Shown here piece by piece: positions 23,275-35,415 of a stretch of 64,000 nucleotides of DNA. Where the stretch lies: positions 33,732,501 through 33,796,500 of the forward strand of contig NC_088927.1 of NCBI RefSeq assembly GCF_038396675.1, in the 5' to 3' direction. The position numbers and the translations under genes were made by a program. Origin of the DNA: Hydra vulgaris (lineage: Eukaryota > Cnidaria > Hydrozoa > Anthoathecata > Hydridae). The number at the start of each line of letters is the position of its first letter. Position 1 is the first letter of the stretch. The notes beneath the pieces are model-generated. The model did not search any database and was not told the origin of the DNA. It saw only the letters and a program-made list of their open reading frames with translations.

Positions 23275-24318
23275 TTAAACTGTCTTTTCGTCAAAAAATA
23301 AACCACGAGTTTTTATCACTTTTTTTGCGATCCGTGGCATCCTATTTATTAATTTATCTATTATTTCGGGTGTAATTGATAACCAGGATTCTTCTAATAT
23401 CTGCCGCAGGTGCTCTTTGGATGTTGGGCATTTTTGTCTGACCTTTCTGTCCAATTCTTCCCACAGTAACTCTATTGGGTTCAAATCTGGTGATTGGGCC
23501 GGCCAGGTCATGTTTTTGAGGACACCATTATCCTCGTGTTCCTTTATGTAGTTCTTACACAATTTTGAGGTGTGTTTAGGGTCATTGTCCTGCATAAAAA
23601 CAAAACTACGACCAATAGTTCTTAAGCCAGAAGGTATAGCATTGTTTTCTAGAATTGTTTTATATTGTTCTTTATTCATAATACCCTCAATTTTAACTAG
23701 GTCACCAACACCAGCTGAAGAAAAACATCCCCATACCATAACTGACCCACCACCATGCTTGATTGTCGGCACTAAACACTCCGGGATCATTTTTTCTTTT
23801 GTTGTTCTTCTGATGTAAATTCTACGTCTTTGCCCAAACAGTTTAAATTTGGACTCGTCGGTCCATAGCACTTTTCCCCAGTCTCCTTCTGTCCAATTTT
23901 GGTGGTCTATAGCCCATTGTAACCTTTTCTTTTTATTTCCAATCCGTAGCAACGGTTTCCTGACCGCTATACGGCCAGAAAGTCCTGCTTGTCTAAGACG
24001 TCGTTTTGTAGTGGTTAATGAAATGGATTTTGAATGACTCCTATCAAAGCCTGAAGTTATTTCCGGGGCCGTAAGTCTTCGATTCCTTTTACTCATCAAT
24101 ATTATACTATTATCTTCTGCTTTTGTTGTTTTCCGTGGTCTACTAGATCTTTTTTTGTCTTCAAAAATGCCTGTTTTTTTCCATCGTTTGATGGTATCTT
24201 GTTCAGTACTTCTGGCAACTTTTAATTTTTTGCAAATTTTACGAACTGAATAACTTTCTTTATGTAAGGTAATTATTTCAGAACGTTTTGCAACCGTTAA
24301 AGAAAGTTTCTTACCCAT
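23275..24318 (-). CDS. Tc1-like transposase with uninterrupted ORF, DD38E
   Basis: A 347-residue ORF from ATG (24318) without stop or frameshift, the only intact transposase in the window. Residues about 8-60 and 65-120 form the two helix-turn-helix DNA-binding parts ([37 protein letters not shown]), with an RPRKT GRPR-like hook between them. Catalytic D154 is in LWTDESKF and D244 in [13 protein letters not shown]283 is in [14 protein letters not shown]. There are 38 residues between the last two, instead of the 34 of classical Tc1. [14 protein letters not shown] is also present. A DD38E sibling family of Tc1 has been described in animals under the name Intruder; assignment to it is inference from spacing. 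The intact ORF suggests relative youth, yet the TIRs are diverged, so mobility is uncertain. Confidence 0.9.
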   Translation of the reverse strand: MGKKLSLTVAKRSEIITLHKESYSVRKICKKLKVARSTEQDTIKRWKKTGIFEDKKRSSRPRKTTKAEDNSIILMSKRNRRLTAPEITSGFDRSHSKSISLTTTKRRLRQAGLSGRIAVRKPLLRIGNKKKRLQWAIDHQNWTEGDWGKVLWTDESKFKLFGQRRRIYIRRTTKEKMIPECLVPTIKHGGGSVMVWGCFSSAGVGDLVKIEGIMNKEQYKTILENNAIPSGLRTIGRSFVFMQDNDPKHTSKLCKNYIKEHEDNGVLKNMTWPAQSPDLNPIELLWEELDRKVRQKCPTSKEHLRQILEESWLSITPEIIDKLINRMPRIAKKVIKTRGLFFDEKTV

Positions 24319-24572
24319 ATTTTTAGTTAAATAGTCGAATTATAAAATTTTAAAATTTTTTTCAAGATTTTTTAATGTAACCATCATTAATACCAAATGA
24401 AAACTAAACAAAACTAAATATTCTTAATCATTTTAGTCGGCTATCATTATATTATAAATATTTACTTGGTGTTTCAACAAATAAATAACTTTAACAAGAC
24501 CAAACTCCTAAGAGTAATGTAACGCTATATATCAAGTTAAAATAAACAATTAAAAAAAAAAACTTACTTATT

Positions 24573-24615
24573 TAAGTTTGAGGTCAGTAATACCCAATTA
24601 CTGACCTCAAACTTA
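24573..24615. repeat. Perfect inverted repeat, 18-bp arms, 7-nt loop
   Basis: TAAGTTTGAGGTCAGTAA, loop TACCCAA, then the exact reverse complement. It lies inside the DD38E element between the transposase start and the right terminus, on the side where the promoter would be. Confidence 0.95.
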
Positions 24616-24740
24616 CATAAACACTTAAAATTAGTAAGTTTAAGTATTATAAATTAATTTTATTGGTTAATTTGATGATACAGGATAGATTTTAGCTTTT
24701 TATATAAAAATATCAAGTGTCCGGAATCTTTTGGCCTGCA

Positions 24741-24741
<1 letters not shown>

Positions 24742-24818
<77 letters not shown>
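24742..24818. repeat. (TA)n microsatellite
   Basis: Pure TA tract abutting the right end of the DD38E element. Confidence 0.97.
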
Positions 24819-24820
<2 letters not shown>

Positions 24821-25328
24821 ACATGTAATTATGTTTCAAGGTTTGGCATCAGTAAAAAGTAAAAGTGAAGTGAAGCGATTAATCAGTTACAGTTAGGGAG
24901 TTAAATTAAAAACTCAAACTCATCAAAATTATCAAAAAATGCAATATTTTTTCAAAAATTTTATTATGAAATAAAAAAATACTATGAATTTTCTTAAAAA
25001 TTTTAGAATATCAGCTTACTGTAACGAGACTAAAAAATAAAGTCATTCGAAATCTTATTAAATAGAATCAATGTGATTTGCTTGATACATTACCGATAAA
25101 AACTGAATTTAAACAACCATTATAACTAAAAACCTTTTCTTTTAAAATTTGCGTTAAATGCAAATTTAAAAAAATCGTTATCAGCTTCTCGGTGTAATCA
25201 GAGCAGCCGAAAGGGGAAGGGAGCGAAAAGGACAGCTTGTCCCGGGCGGCAGATATCCAAGGGACACCAAATGAAAAGAATAAATAAGGGCGCCAATCAG
25301 GGTTGATTTCCAATCAGGGTTGATTGTA
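24819..25328. other. Gene-free stretch with G+C-rich old repeat near the end
   Basis: CCCGGGCGGCAGATATCCAAGGG near 25240 looks like a piece of an older element; the flank after the SINE (GGCGGCGTGACGG) may be its continuation. CCAATCAGGGTTGATT is duplicated at about 25293-25325, directly before the SINE, and could be part of its target-site change. Confidence 0.4.
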
Positions 25329-25511
25329 CGCCCGTGGCGCAGTGGTTAGAGCGCTTGCCCTATAAGAAGGAGATCGAGGTTCGAAACGAGCTCTGGACAT
25401 ATCTTCGCGTCACGGTAAGGAAGGAGGCGTGAACTTCCTGGTTAAATGCACTTACGCGGTGCTCTTTACAAGACCGTTAGGTCTTATTGGGGCACCTAAA
25501 AAAAAAAAAAT
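25329..25511 (+). mobile_element. tRNA-derived SINE with oligo(A) tail
   Basis: The head CGCCCGTGGCGCAGTGGTTA carries an RNA polymerase III A box (TGGCGCAGTGG, 25335-25345). GAGGTTCGAAACGAG carries the B box (GGTTCGAAAC, about 25378-25387). A non-tRNA body follows with CACGGTAAGGAAGGAG and AGGTCTTATTGGGGCACC and ends in A13. The same body and tail recur at 41372-41518. The tRNA part would not fold into a normal tRNA and continues into the SINE body, so it is not a tRNA gene. Confidence 0.88.
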
Positions 25512-28190
25512 ATTTACAGGCGGCGTGACGGTTCTCGGCGGCCCTAGGTGAAATTAAGGCAATTTTTAATAATTACAGCGTCTGTATAATATTTTGCTGA
25601 CTTATACATATTTCCGTTAAATGAACAGGTCTGTAAATCATGAAAAGACGAAAAAAATTAAAATGATAAATTTTGCCGTAACACATAAAATAAAAATGTT
25701 TGTAGCGAAAAAATCTAGACCGAAGGTCTAAAAATCACAATCGCTTGGTCAAATTTGAATAAGATTTTGAAATATACGCTTTTTAAGTGAAATGAACATT
25801 ACAGTTTAATAATATGATCTGTTCTGATTGTTTATTGGCAATTTTTCTTAATAATAAGCGCTTTCTTAGTTGGAATTCTAATATTTTTTGTGAAAATTGA
25901 TAGAAATGTTGTGTTTCGAAAATTATATTAAATTAATATGTCAAGAAACCGATTTGAGCTAGAATCTATGGTAGATTATGGCACTTTTTAAAAAATTTTC
26001 AATTAAAATTAAGTTAACGATGTTGAGTGGAATTGATTTAAAGACTCAAAAATGGTGTTCTTTAGATTCACATTTAAGGGTAATAAAAAAGTTTTGAAAA
26101 TTATTTAAAAAAGAGAAAAGTTTCTTTAAACATTGTAAAAATTTGACGCAATAAAAATTATAGAATTTAAAGCTTTTGATTGGGCATAATACGCTGACAA
26201 AATCATGCTAATTCCAAATAATTCGAATAACTTATAAATCGCTTTAACTATACCGAGTTGCGAGATTTTAGTTTTTTCCTATAAAAATTTCTGAAAACTA
26301 ATTAAAGATCAGTATAAAAGTAAATAATTGGTTGGAAAATAATTGAATAACTTACTACTAGAATTGAAAATTATAAAGACAGAAAAAAGCATAAATAATT
26401 GATCAGAAAATAATTGATTGGAAAATAATTGAATAATTAAAATTCAATCTGAATGATACAGACATTAAAATTATTTAAGAACATTATAAGTTTGCTATTA
26501 TAAGTTAATTAGCTATTATAAGTTAATTGCATTTACAGTATCTAAATTTTATTCAATTATTTAGTTTTATTATCCTATAAAAACCAATGGAACTAACAGT
26601 TTTCAAGGAATACACTTTTTGTTGCTAAGAGATTGCCTAATTTTATTCGTTGCCTGTTATACATACATCAATTGAAGATTTTAGTTAGAGTAATAGGGTT
26701 TAGCATAATTGACTTATCATCTATAAAACGGTAAATAAGTCATATCATTAAATAATTAACCATTTATTCTTATGGTATTTTTTTCTTATGATATTAAATT
26801 TAATGAAATCTTTAGTACTATCAATTTATATCTAATAATTTTATAAATAATAAACTTTATCGACAAAATTGTTTTGAGTTTTTTTTTTTTTTAACTGCCG
26901 CTTGTAGTTGTGTTATAACATAATTGTGTGATAATAGTGTTATAATAATTATTATATGTCTAATCTGTTTACTTTTAATGAATTTATTAAAACAAAAATA
27001 AAAAAATAGCCCAGGCCCAAACGATTATAGAAGCGCCAAAATAATAAGAGCAAAAAAAAAGCTTTTTTTATTAAAAAAAAATTGGTTTTTATCCAATAAA
27101 AAGATGTCTTTATGCTATTTTGTCCTGGGCGCTAATGGCCTTTGCTACGCCACTGGTTAAATATATAACCACCACTTCTACACACACCCTTAATACTTTT
27201 TGTTAAAATTCAAATACACATGTACGTCAGTCAAACTTTCACAGGTACATGTTCAGTTGAACACAGTCTGACATACATATTTTCAAAGATAAAATAATGG
27301 TATAATAATATTAATAAACGAATTCTAACCTGCTTTTACATCAAAAATAACTAAAACAGTGGTCAGAAGTTCGATAAGCATTTTCAGTTAAACATTTTCT
27401 TGTTTAATAAAACTTAAAAATAATAAAATAGTATCTCGATATACAATTTTAGCTCTCCTAATTTTGTTTAAATACGTGACAGCTTCTTATAGTAAAAAAA
27501 AAAACAGGCTAAAAGCTCGGTATTTTGAAAGCCACAATATCTTTGCGTCAATATTATGCCGCAATATTTTTGTGGTAAATTTTTAACCGTCAAAAAGTTT
27601 TTTTTGTAGAAATAATCAAACTTTTTTTGCACGATTATGTCTTAAGTGTATAAGCGACATTTCTTGTTGTACGTAAAATTTTATAAGTTATAAAACATTA
27701 AAACAGCATCGTACTAACTAATTTTTCTTTTTTGTGATATTTTGGTCTAATTTGTAAAGACCATCATTAGACGTAAAATAACAATTGTTATACGATGCTG
27801 TTTTGATTGTCTTAAAAATCAATATTTTCATGCCACTTGTTGAAAACTTCGTCCTCTTTTTTGAGATTTTATATGGAAAAAAAAATTTCATTAAATAAAT
27901 TTTTATCAAAGAAATTTGTTTCTTTTAATTATCTAATCAAATATCAATAAAATTTTCATTTGTAAAACAATTCTCAAGTTTCAAATTCGGATTACGAAGA
28001 TTACTGAAAGGAGAAGTTGACTTCGGCTTCGACTTCGGTGCCGAATTTGAAATAGAAATTCGGTTTCAGTTAAATTCGGTAACATTTTAAAATTTCATTT
28101 AACTTTCAGATATCCAAAACACATTTTTCTTTTCAATTAAAAAAATATAATAATTATAAAATATATCACATGTTTTATGTATATCAACCG
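25512..28190. other. Long gene-free A+T-rich stretch
   Basis: No protein motif in any frame. Runs such as GGCGGCGTGACGGTTCTCGG near 25520 and CCTGGGCGCTAATGGCC near 27125 hint at old repeats. The clear structure is the 14-bp inverted repeat at 27700-27804. Confidence 0.45.
27700..27804. repeat. MITE-like inverted repeat, 14-bp arms 105 bp overall
   Basis: AAAACAGCATCGTA at 27700-27713 is exactly inverted at 27791-27804. The interior is A+T rich and non-coding. It may be a tiny non-autonomous element; no target duplication was established. Confidence 0.55.
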
Positions 28191-28194
28191 TTTC

Positions 28195-28345
28195 TCCGCG
28201 CAGCGGCCTGATTTGTCAAGGTTCGTGTTTTGAAGTTAAAGATTTGAGAGAGGGTTGTAAAGACTATAAAAATAAAAAATAAAGAGTAGCTTTCTCGACC
28301 AAAGTGGTCGACGAAGATACTCGGATTTGGAATTCTATATAACAT
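28195..28345 (+). mobile_element. SINE family 2, fragment
   Basis: TCTCCGCGCAGCGGCCTGAT, then GTCAAGGTTCGTGTTTTGAAGT and GAGAGAGGGTTGTAA, match, inverted, the sequence at 31992-32165 (TTTCTCCGCGCAGCAGCC and following). Two dispersed copies with the same order show a repeat family. The B-box-bearing head is preserved only in the other copy. Confidence 0.65.
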
Positions 28346-28648
28346 GAATTCTATATAAAAAAAAGAAAAATATATATATTAAAAAAAAAATAAAAAAATA
28401 TGTTCTTTTGCTCACGTTCGTTCAAAAACAACAGTTTTAAAGTTTCCATAACTTAAATTCTCATTATTACAGCATTTTTAGATTTTTTTTTTCGACGCAA
28501 ACTGTTGTTTTTTGTTTGCATATATTTTTAAAGTAAATTAAAAATCACTTTGCTTTACTTGTCTTTCACCATGTTTTGAATTATGGTTAATTAGGATATG
28601 GTTAATAATAATGATAATTTTAGTACATAAAAAATGATTAAACAACAG

Positions 28649-28696
28649 TCGCACGCAGTGGTTAGTGCGCTTTCTTTAGAAGCAAGAGACCTAGAC
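28649..28696 (+). mobile_element. tRNA-like SINE head fragment
   Basis: GTCGCACGCAGTGGTTAGTG and CGCTTTCTTTAGAAGC keep an A-box-like start similar to the SINE at 25329. The copy is cut off where the AACGTT-rich MITE begins. Confidence 0.55.
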
Positions 28697-28812
28697 CAAG
28701 CACAATCAACGTTGAAACAACGTTGAAAAACTGTTGAAATTTATGGTTGAAAAATGATTGATTTTTGGTTAAAATGGAAACGCAAATCAACGTTGAAACC
28801 AAACGTTGGGTC
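28697..28812. repeat. AACGTT-rich palindromic MITE, diverged copy
   Basis: AAGCACAATCAACGTTGAAA starts a run of CAACGTTGA words, and the unit closes with ATCAACGTTGAAACC. The same word family forms the larger element at 41118-41370. In both places it lies next to a tRNA-like SINE fragment. Confidence 0.65.
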
Positions 28813-29036
28813 AACTCATTACTGATCCGTGCCTAATTTACTTCATTATTGACCAAGATATCAACCTTTTTGGATAAAGATACATCATACACCAACATCA
28901 TACATCAACGCATATACAATACACACACATAACACAAACCTTGGAGGCAGTTATACATCGCTAAAGTCAAACATTTGTTTAGTCAAACCGTTTTCCTTGG
29001 TCCCCTGGAGGGTCAAGATATCTGTGATTAATTGTA

Positions 29037-29081
29037 TTTATATATACATATATGTATATAATTATATACATATATGTATAT

Positions 29082-29159
<78 letters not shown>
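29037..29159. repeat. (TA)n microsatellite
   Basis: TA repeats with TACATATATGTATATA variants at the 5' side. It is immediately followed by the repeat unit at 29160. Confidence 0.96.
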
Positions 29160-29160
<1 letters not shown>

Positions 29161-29480
29161 ACCCTTAGATGTTGTCCGAAAGTTTTTTCGATATTTTGTT
29201 GACAAAAAGTAAAAATTAAAATGCAAGACCGGAATTTTTTTTTTTTAATAATGATAGACTGCCTGCCCCAACCAAACCCTCAGTCGATGTAGCAGCACTC
29301 CCTTGCGGGTCAGGCTATTTGTCAGTCGATGTAGCAGCACTCCCTTGCGAGTCAGGCTATTTGTCAGTTGATGTAGCAGCACTCCCTTGCGAGTCAGGCT
29401 ATTTGTCAGTCGATGTAGCAGCACTCCCTTGCGAGTCAGGCTATAAGATAGTCGATGTAGCAACACTCCGCGCATGATTT
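29160..29480. repeat. Dispersed repeat with internal 42-bp tandem array
   Basis: The first 130 bp (TTGTTGACAAAAAGTAAAAA and AACCAAACCCTCAGTCGATG) are shared with 30269-30405. From about 29280 a 42-bp unit containing CAGTCGATGTAGCAGCACTC and CCTTGCGAGTCAGGC is repeated four and a half times with few differences. A 14-residue repeating frame on the minus strand is a by-product, since 42 is divisible by 3. Both copies start right after a TA microsatellite. Confidence 0.88.
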
Positions 29481-29700
29481 ACAGAAAAAAAATAAAAATA
29501 AAAACATTTTATTAAAAAAAATAAAAATAAAAACATTTTATTAAAAAAAATAAAAATAAAAACTTTGTTTATATTGTTAAAAACATTCAAAATGTTATAA
29601 AAACATTCAGAATGTTTTTAAAAACATTCTGGTCAATTAAATTTGCGTTTTTGTGGTTTTTTTAAAAAACGATTAATTTGTAATTAAATTAATGGTTTTT

Positions 29701-29734
29701 ACTTTCGTCCAACACGGAAATGTTGGACGAAAGT
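29701..29734. repeat. Perfect inverted repeat, 14-bp arms, 6-nt loop
   Basis: ACTTTCGTCCAACA, loop CGGAAA, TGTTGGACGAAAGT. It belongs to the set of short-loop hairpins. Confidence 0.9.
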
Positions 29735-29819
29735 CAAAAGTAATTAAAAGTGACGTATGTGTTGGCGTAAGAATCACTTTTTTCCTTCCGCTCTTCCTAA
29801 AGCCAACAAACTATAGATC

Positions 29820-29840
29820 TATATATATATATATATATAT
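29820..29840. repeat. Short (TA)n tract
   Basis: About ten TA units after AGATC. No associated element was recognised. Confidence 0.9.
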
Positions 29841-30036
29841 TAAACATCTTCGCTTCCAACAAGGCTGCAAACAACCACTAATTAGAGTTAGAAGTTACTG
29901 GAAGAGAAAAGATGAAGATTGTAGAGCAAGATAACGATTGACAGACGACTTAAAGGATTGCAAATTATATGAATCAGGAAAGCAAGATGAAGAAAGCGAA
30001 TTCCAAAGAACTGATGTTCAAGGAAAAAAACTAGAC

Positions 30037-30553
<517 letters not shown>

Positions 30554-30555
30554 AT

Positions 30556-30806
30556 CGTACACCCAGATCAAGGGTGCCACAAGTCAAAAAGTGTCGAACT
30601 GAGAAAATCAGGGTTGAAGTTTTAAGTTTTTAATATTTTTTCCAACTAAGAGTGCCTTTTTTATCTGTCATTTTGTAAACATTCGTTTTAGACTTGTGGT
30701 ATTTTGTCACCATGTACAACACATAACATACTATCAAATGACATTCATAACTCAATATCCATAACTTTTGACTGTGTTTGAGTGACACCCTTGACCTGGG
30801 TGTACG
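30556..30806. mobile_element. MITE of about 250 bp with 21-bp TIRs in TA context
   Basis: TCGTACACCCAGATCAAGGG is inverted at the right end (CCCTTGACCTGGGTGTACGA) with one mismatch. Both outer flanks are TA, as expected for Tc1/mariner-mobilised elements. There is no coding capacity inside. Confidence 0.82.
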
Positions 30807-30807
30807 A

Positions 30808-31957
30808 TATACAAATATATATTTATATACAAATATATATTTGTTCAAAAATAATGTCATACTGATCAAACTTCATGGAAATTAATATCGAGTGGGACCT
30901 CCTTTGGCCTTGATGGTCTCAGCTAGACGATTCGGCATCAAGTTGACCAAATTTTGAGTCTCTTCTGTTGTTATATTATCCCATGCGCTCATTATGGCTT
31001 CTTTCAAGTCGCCTTTACGTCTAAATGCTCGGTCACCAATTTTTCTGTCCAAAATATACCACAAATTTTCTATAGGATTCAAGTCCGGACTTTGAGATGG
31101 CCATTCCAAAACATTGATGTTGTTAGTGTAAAAGTATACTTTTGTTTTCTTAGCGGTATGTTTTGGATCATTATCCTGCTGTAATATAAAATTGTTTCCC
31201 ATTCTCAATTTTTTAGTAGATGATCGCAAGTTGGCTTTGAGAATTTCACAATACATTGAAGGATCCATTTTTTCATTAATAAATGTCAATATCCTCACTC
31301 CTTTCCAACTCATACAACCCCAAACAATCACAACCTTCTCCATGTTTTACACTACCTCGCAAATAACTTAATTTATAAGCTTCTTCTTTTTTTCGCCACA
31401 CTTTCTGAACTCCATCTGATGATACGAGGTTGTATTTTGACTCATCTGACCACAAAATTTTTTTCCAATATGATATCAGCATTTTTTCGTACTTCTTTGC
31501 AAATTCTAATCATCGTTTCATTTGTTTTGCATTTAAAAGAGGTTTTTTTTAAACAACTCTACCTCTATATCCTTGTTCTCTAATACTATTTCTAATTGTT
31601 TGAGGGGTAACTGTGATATTGTGATCTTCTTGAACTTTTAAAGCTAATTTAGCTGCCGAAAGAAATCTATTTTTCTTCACATTAATGATGATATTGTGAT
31701 CAATTGCACTGATGGTTTGAAAACTTGAAAAAAAGAATGAAACTTGCATTTTCGTCCTCTGCCAGCCACACTAGCAACGGTTCCAATCAGATTATGCTTA
31801 ACAATTGAGGACACTGTCATAAAAGAAATTCCTGTTTCTTTTTGGATCTGACGGTAGGATTTTCCTTGATTTTTCAAATCAACTACGAGTCTTTGTTGAT
31901 GGAGAGACAAATTTTGTATTTTGCATACTGTAAGTTTATATAAATATATATTTGTAA
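30808..31957 (-). mobile_element. DD34E Tc1-type element, approximate extent
   Basis: ACAAATATATATTTATATA near 30810 is inverted near 31935-31955 (TATAAATATATATTTGTA), giving A+T-rich TIRs around the transposase pseudogene. In this TA-rich background the boundary is approximate. The left end directly touches the 250-bp MITE. Confidence 0.55.
30882..31910 (-). pseudogene. Tc1-type transposase, DD34E, frameshifted
   Basis: Minus-strand order: the N-terminal HTH MSLHQQRLVVDLKNQGKSYR and TGISFMTVSSIVK; NVKKNRFLSAAKLALKVQED and TVTPQTIRNSIREQGYRGR; KKILWSDESKYNLVSSDGV with the first aspartate; VKHGEG, a degraded KHGGGS block followed by a shift; [21 protein letters not shown] with the second aspartate; and [15 protein letters not shown] with the glutamate 34 residues on. 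The C-terminus AETIKAKGGPTRY ends at a stop. At least three frame changes separate the pieces. Extra sequence near 31700-31760 scrambles the region between the two HTH parts. Confidence 0.9.
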
Positions 31958-31960
31958 ATA

Positions 31961-31982
31961 TCTAATATATATATATATATAT
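31961..31982. repeat. Short (TA)n tract
   Basis: About eleven TA units just outside the right end of the Tc1-type element, again at a transposon border. Confidence 0.9.
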
Positions 31983-31991
31983 ATTTTTTTT

Positions 31992-32165
31992 GTTATTTCA
32001 CCTCCCCAAGGCCCAGAAGGCCACTACAGATAAGGAGGCTACTTAATTGTGGTTATAACCCTCTCTCAACTCTATAACTCCGAAACACGAACCTTGACGA
32101 ACAAGGCTGCTGCGCGGAGAAACAAGTTGAGCGCGATACTACCAGGGACGTGGTGGGGATCGAAC
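31992..32165 (-). mobile_element. SINE family 2, minus-strand copy
   Basis: Read on the minus strand, GTTCGATCC (B box, complement of 32157-32165) is followed by ACCACGTCCCTGGTAGTATC, TTTCTCCGCGCAGCAGCCTT and GAGAGAGGGTTATAACC, and closes with GCCTTGGGGAGGTGAAA. The A-box half is missing because a TA microsatellite begins at the 5' side. A partner fragment lies at 28195-28345. Confidence 0.68.
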
Positions 32166-32372
<207 letters not shown>

Positions 32373-32387
32373 GTGGGAGCAGCGCAA

Positions 32388-34016
32388 AGAAATATAATAT
32401 ACATACCAATAATACCTTGTAAATATTTAAAAACCATTCTCTTTTGTTTGTTTTGTTTTAGATCTGATCTAGTTAAACTTTGTTTTTAATTTACTTGTCA
32501 TTAACCTGTGAAATCAAAGAAAATTTAATAAAAAAACAACAACAAAAAAAACAAAAAAAATGCAATTAAATAACAAATAAATTAAATTAATGAAATACTT
32601 AAATCACAAATTAACAAAAAATAATCAAATCATAGCAAAAAAAATATAAAAAACAATCTTAATTAAGATCTGAAAAACCAGACATGAATACAGCTGAGAG
32701 GTTAGAGTTAGTAGACAAACCGATCTAGACTAGTCTATATAAATGTGGTTTGATACTCAACAGATATATTGAAATATTAAAAAAAGAAAGAAAATTAGGG
32801 AAAAAGCTGTTTATCCTAGCTGTTTACATAACTTTCTTTCTTCTTTTTTATAAATTTTTTGCTGTTTTGAAGTCTGTTTATAAGATATCTTAGCTCTAAT
32901 TTGAGCATGCTATTAGCAACTTTTAATAACTTTATCTTTTTTGTAAATACTAACTTTTTTATAAATACTATTTATGAAATAAGAAATTTATTTAACAATT
33001 TGTCATCTATGTAACTTGATGATTTAGATTATATTATGTGTAAAAAAAAAATTATTAGCAGAAAGTCATGAATGGTACAATATTGACATATCCAAGATAA
33101 TTATGTATGATGGCAGAGTAATAAAAGTTAATTTAAAAAGTCATAATTTACACTCTTAATTACTTTCATGTTTACATTATGACATCCATTTTATAACCAA
33201 AATGTGTTTTACTTATTTTAATTTAAACTCCATGACAGTTGAACAGTTTGACATTAACAATACATTAAAAAAAAAATCTTTTTTTTCTTTAGAGATCTCC
33301 ATTGATTGGCTCTTCTCTCTGACTGAGCATTATATGCACATGACAAAACAAAGTTGATATATCTAAAAATGACTTTATTGTATACTTAAGCTCCTATATT
33401 ATCAAAGTCTACATTAACTAGTCTATTTTTTGCATTTTTAACTAAAGCTTTAAATTTTTGTTTTGTTCTATTGAACAAGCCATTTTTAATTTATTTTAAT
33501 AATGCAGCCAAATATTAAAAAAAACAACAACAGTAAAACAAAAATATCAACCTACTTTGAAGTTATCTTAATGCCTGCAATCCAGTTTATCTATGTTCTT
33601 ACTTTACCTGATGTTATTATACCAATCCCTAACAAAAAGAATACAATAAATACTTTGCATAGGATTTGATAGATAATATTAAATGGTCTTTAATACTAAT
33701 CTTATAAATATAGATATGTTATAATCATTTATATAGAATATGTTATAATACCTGTAGTTTTATCACATTTTTGTTTAAACTTATACCAATCAACTGTTGT
33801 GTTATATTTTAATTTTTTACTGCAAATTTCACATTTCGATTTGGACAATGAACAAAACCATTCTTTATTCAACTTGATGGATTTTCATTCACACAAACAA
33901 CATTGTGTTATAACTAAACAAACCAAAATATACTGGTCCACACTATAGTTTCATAATTATAATAAGACTTTGGTTGTAAATTTTACATATATAAAAACAT
34001 TTTAAAATTATTTAAA
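32388..34016. other. Gene-free A+T-rich stretch
   Basis: No protein motif, inverted repeat or RNA gene that I can support. Poly(A)-rich runs occur at 32530-32650. Confidence 0.5.
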
Positions 34017-34460
34017 TAGGACAAAGTGCCCTAATAATGGCTTATTAGGAGCCAAGTTTGAGTCCAATTTTATTGCATTTACTTATTTGGTCGAACATTT
34101 ATCTGATTGATGAATATAATTTTGTGTTTCTCTAATATATCTATGTTTTGTTCTAATGTTTATAAATATTTCATTTAGTCTTGATTTTAAAGAAATCTTA
34201 TTTTTATCAAAGTTAATTTAAATAAATATTTTATACCGTCAGTAATAATATTTGGTTTTTCAAGCAACTTTGAGACACATTTAAAGCAATATTCTTTCAG
34301 TTACCGGGTTTTTGGTATATTTTGATCTGTTATGTTACTTTAATATTATAATGCAAACTGTTTTGTTGGTCAATCTCTCAGATTTCAAATAGGTTTTAAT
34401 AACAGCTACTCGTTTAACCAAATAAGAGCCATGGCTCCTATTTGTAACCGATGTGGCTAT

Positions 34461-34640
34461 TATTAGGACAATAGTTTAATTTTTTGTGTATATAGACTAT
34501 ATTATAAACTATGTTATGGTTTATATATAAACTATGTGTATATATACACAATGTATATATGTATAGACTATATGTATGTATATAGACTATATTATAAACT
34601 ATATTATAGTTTATACACAAATTAAATTATTGTCCTAATA
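34461..34640. repeat. Palindromic MITE-like unit inside the pogo element
   Basis: TATTAGGACAATAGTTTAAT is inverted at the right as ATTAAATTATTGTCCTAATA, giving about 30-bp imperfect arms. The interior repeats TATAGACTATATTATAAACT in both orientations. It does not code for protein and probably inserted into the 5' part of the pogo element. Confidence 0.7.
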
Positions 34641-35124
34641 TTAACCTAATATTAAAGTTTACTATGTTTGTAATGTTTGTAAGTATGTAATTTTATATTA
34701 TGTTTGTAAATATTAAAAATAATGGTTTGAATATTTATTATATAATTTATATATATAAAAAAAAAAATTATTTCTAATAATTACTAGCTACATAATAATT
34801 TTAAAAACAAATGCAATTACATACTTTCAAACATTACATAATAGCTATATACATACTATGTGAATATGTAATTAAAATATAACATTGTATATATGTATTA
34901 TGTAATTAAAATTTCGAAGTTTTAATTCGAAGTTGAACCAGAAAGTGACAAAAGTAAAGAGATTTCAGTGGTCCGACAGCAACATGAAAAATGCAATTAC
35001 AGCTGTTCAAAATAAGTTGATGTTGCAACGAGAAGCTGCAGTATAACTTAGTATTCCTCAGTCAACCCTTAGTAAGTTTCTTAAGGGAGATTCAGTTCTT
35101 GGCATCAAGCCCGGACCTAGTCCA

Positions 35125-35205
35125 ATATTATCTACATATTTAGAGTGAAAATTAGTTGAATATGTAAAATTCAACTAATTTTCACTCTAAATATGTAGAT
35201 AATAT
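35125..35205. repeat. Perfect inverted repeat, 37-bp arms, 7-nt loop
   Basis: The left arm (35125-35161) is readable transposase coding sequence (ILSTYLE...KLVEY). The loop is ATGTAAA. The right arm (35169-35205) is its exact reverse complement. This is an inverted duplication of coding sequence, not a pre-existing terminal repeat. Confidence 0.97.
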
Positions 35206-35217
35206 GTAGATATGTAG

Positions 35218-35346
35218 ATTTATGGTTAAATCTGAAGCATGTTTTTTAAATTGTATCCAAATCCAAAGGGCAGCAACAAGAGCTGCCCTTGGATTTGGAT
35301 TTGGAAAAAAACAATTTGAAAAACATGCTTCAGATTTAGCCATAAA
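35218..35346. repeat. Near-perfect inverted repeat, about 57-65-bp arms, 7-nt loop
   Basis: The right arm (from 35282) encodes the expected AALGFGFGKKQFEKHASDLA. The left arm (to 35274) is its inverted copy with a few substitutions and one small gap. The loop is AACAAGA. It starts only 12 nt after the preceding hairpin ends. Confidence 0.93.
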
Positions 35347-35415
35347 ACATAATTTAAAGTTTAAACGTTCAACTCCTTCGGAAAATTGGTGGCGCTCATT
35401 TAATCAGCGACATAC

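Noticed and set aside
25329-25400. A tRNA gene
   Set aside because: A and B boxes are present, but the anticodon and acceptor arms do not pair properly and the sequence continues into a SINE body that recurs at 41372.
29280-29470. CRISPR-like array
   Set aside because: The units are directly adjacent without unique spacers; it is a eukaryotic tandem repeat.
29245-29475. Protein with a 14-residue repeat on the minus strand
   Set aside because: A consequence of a 42-bp tandem repeat unit divisible by three; no start context or homology.
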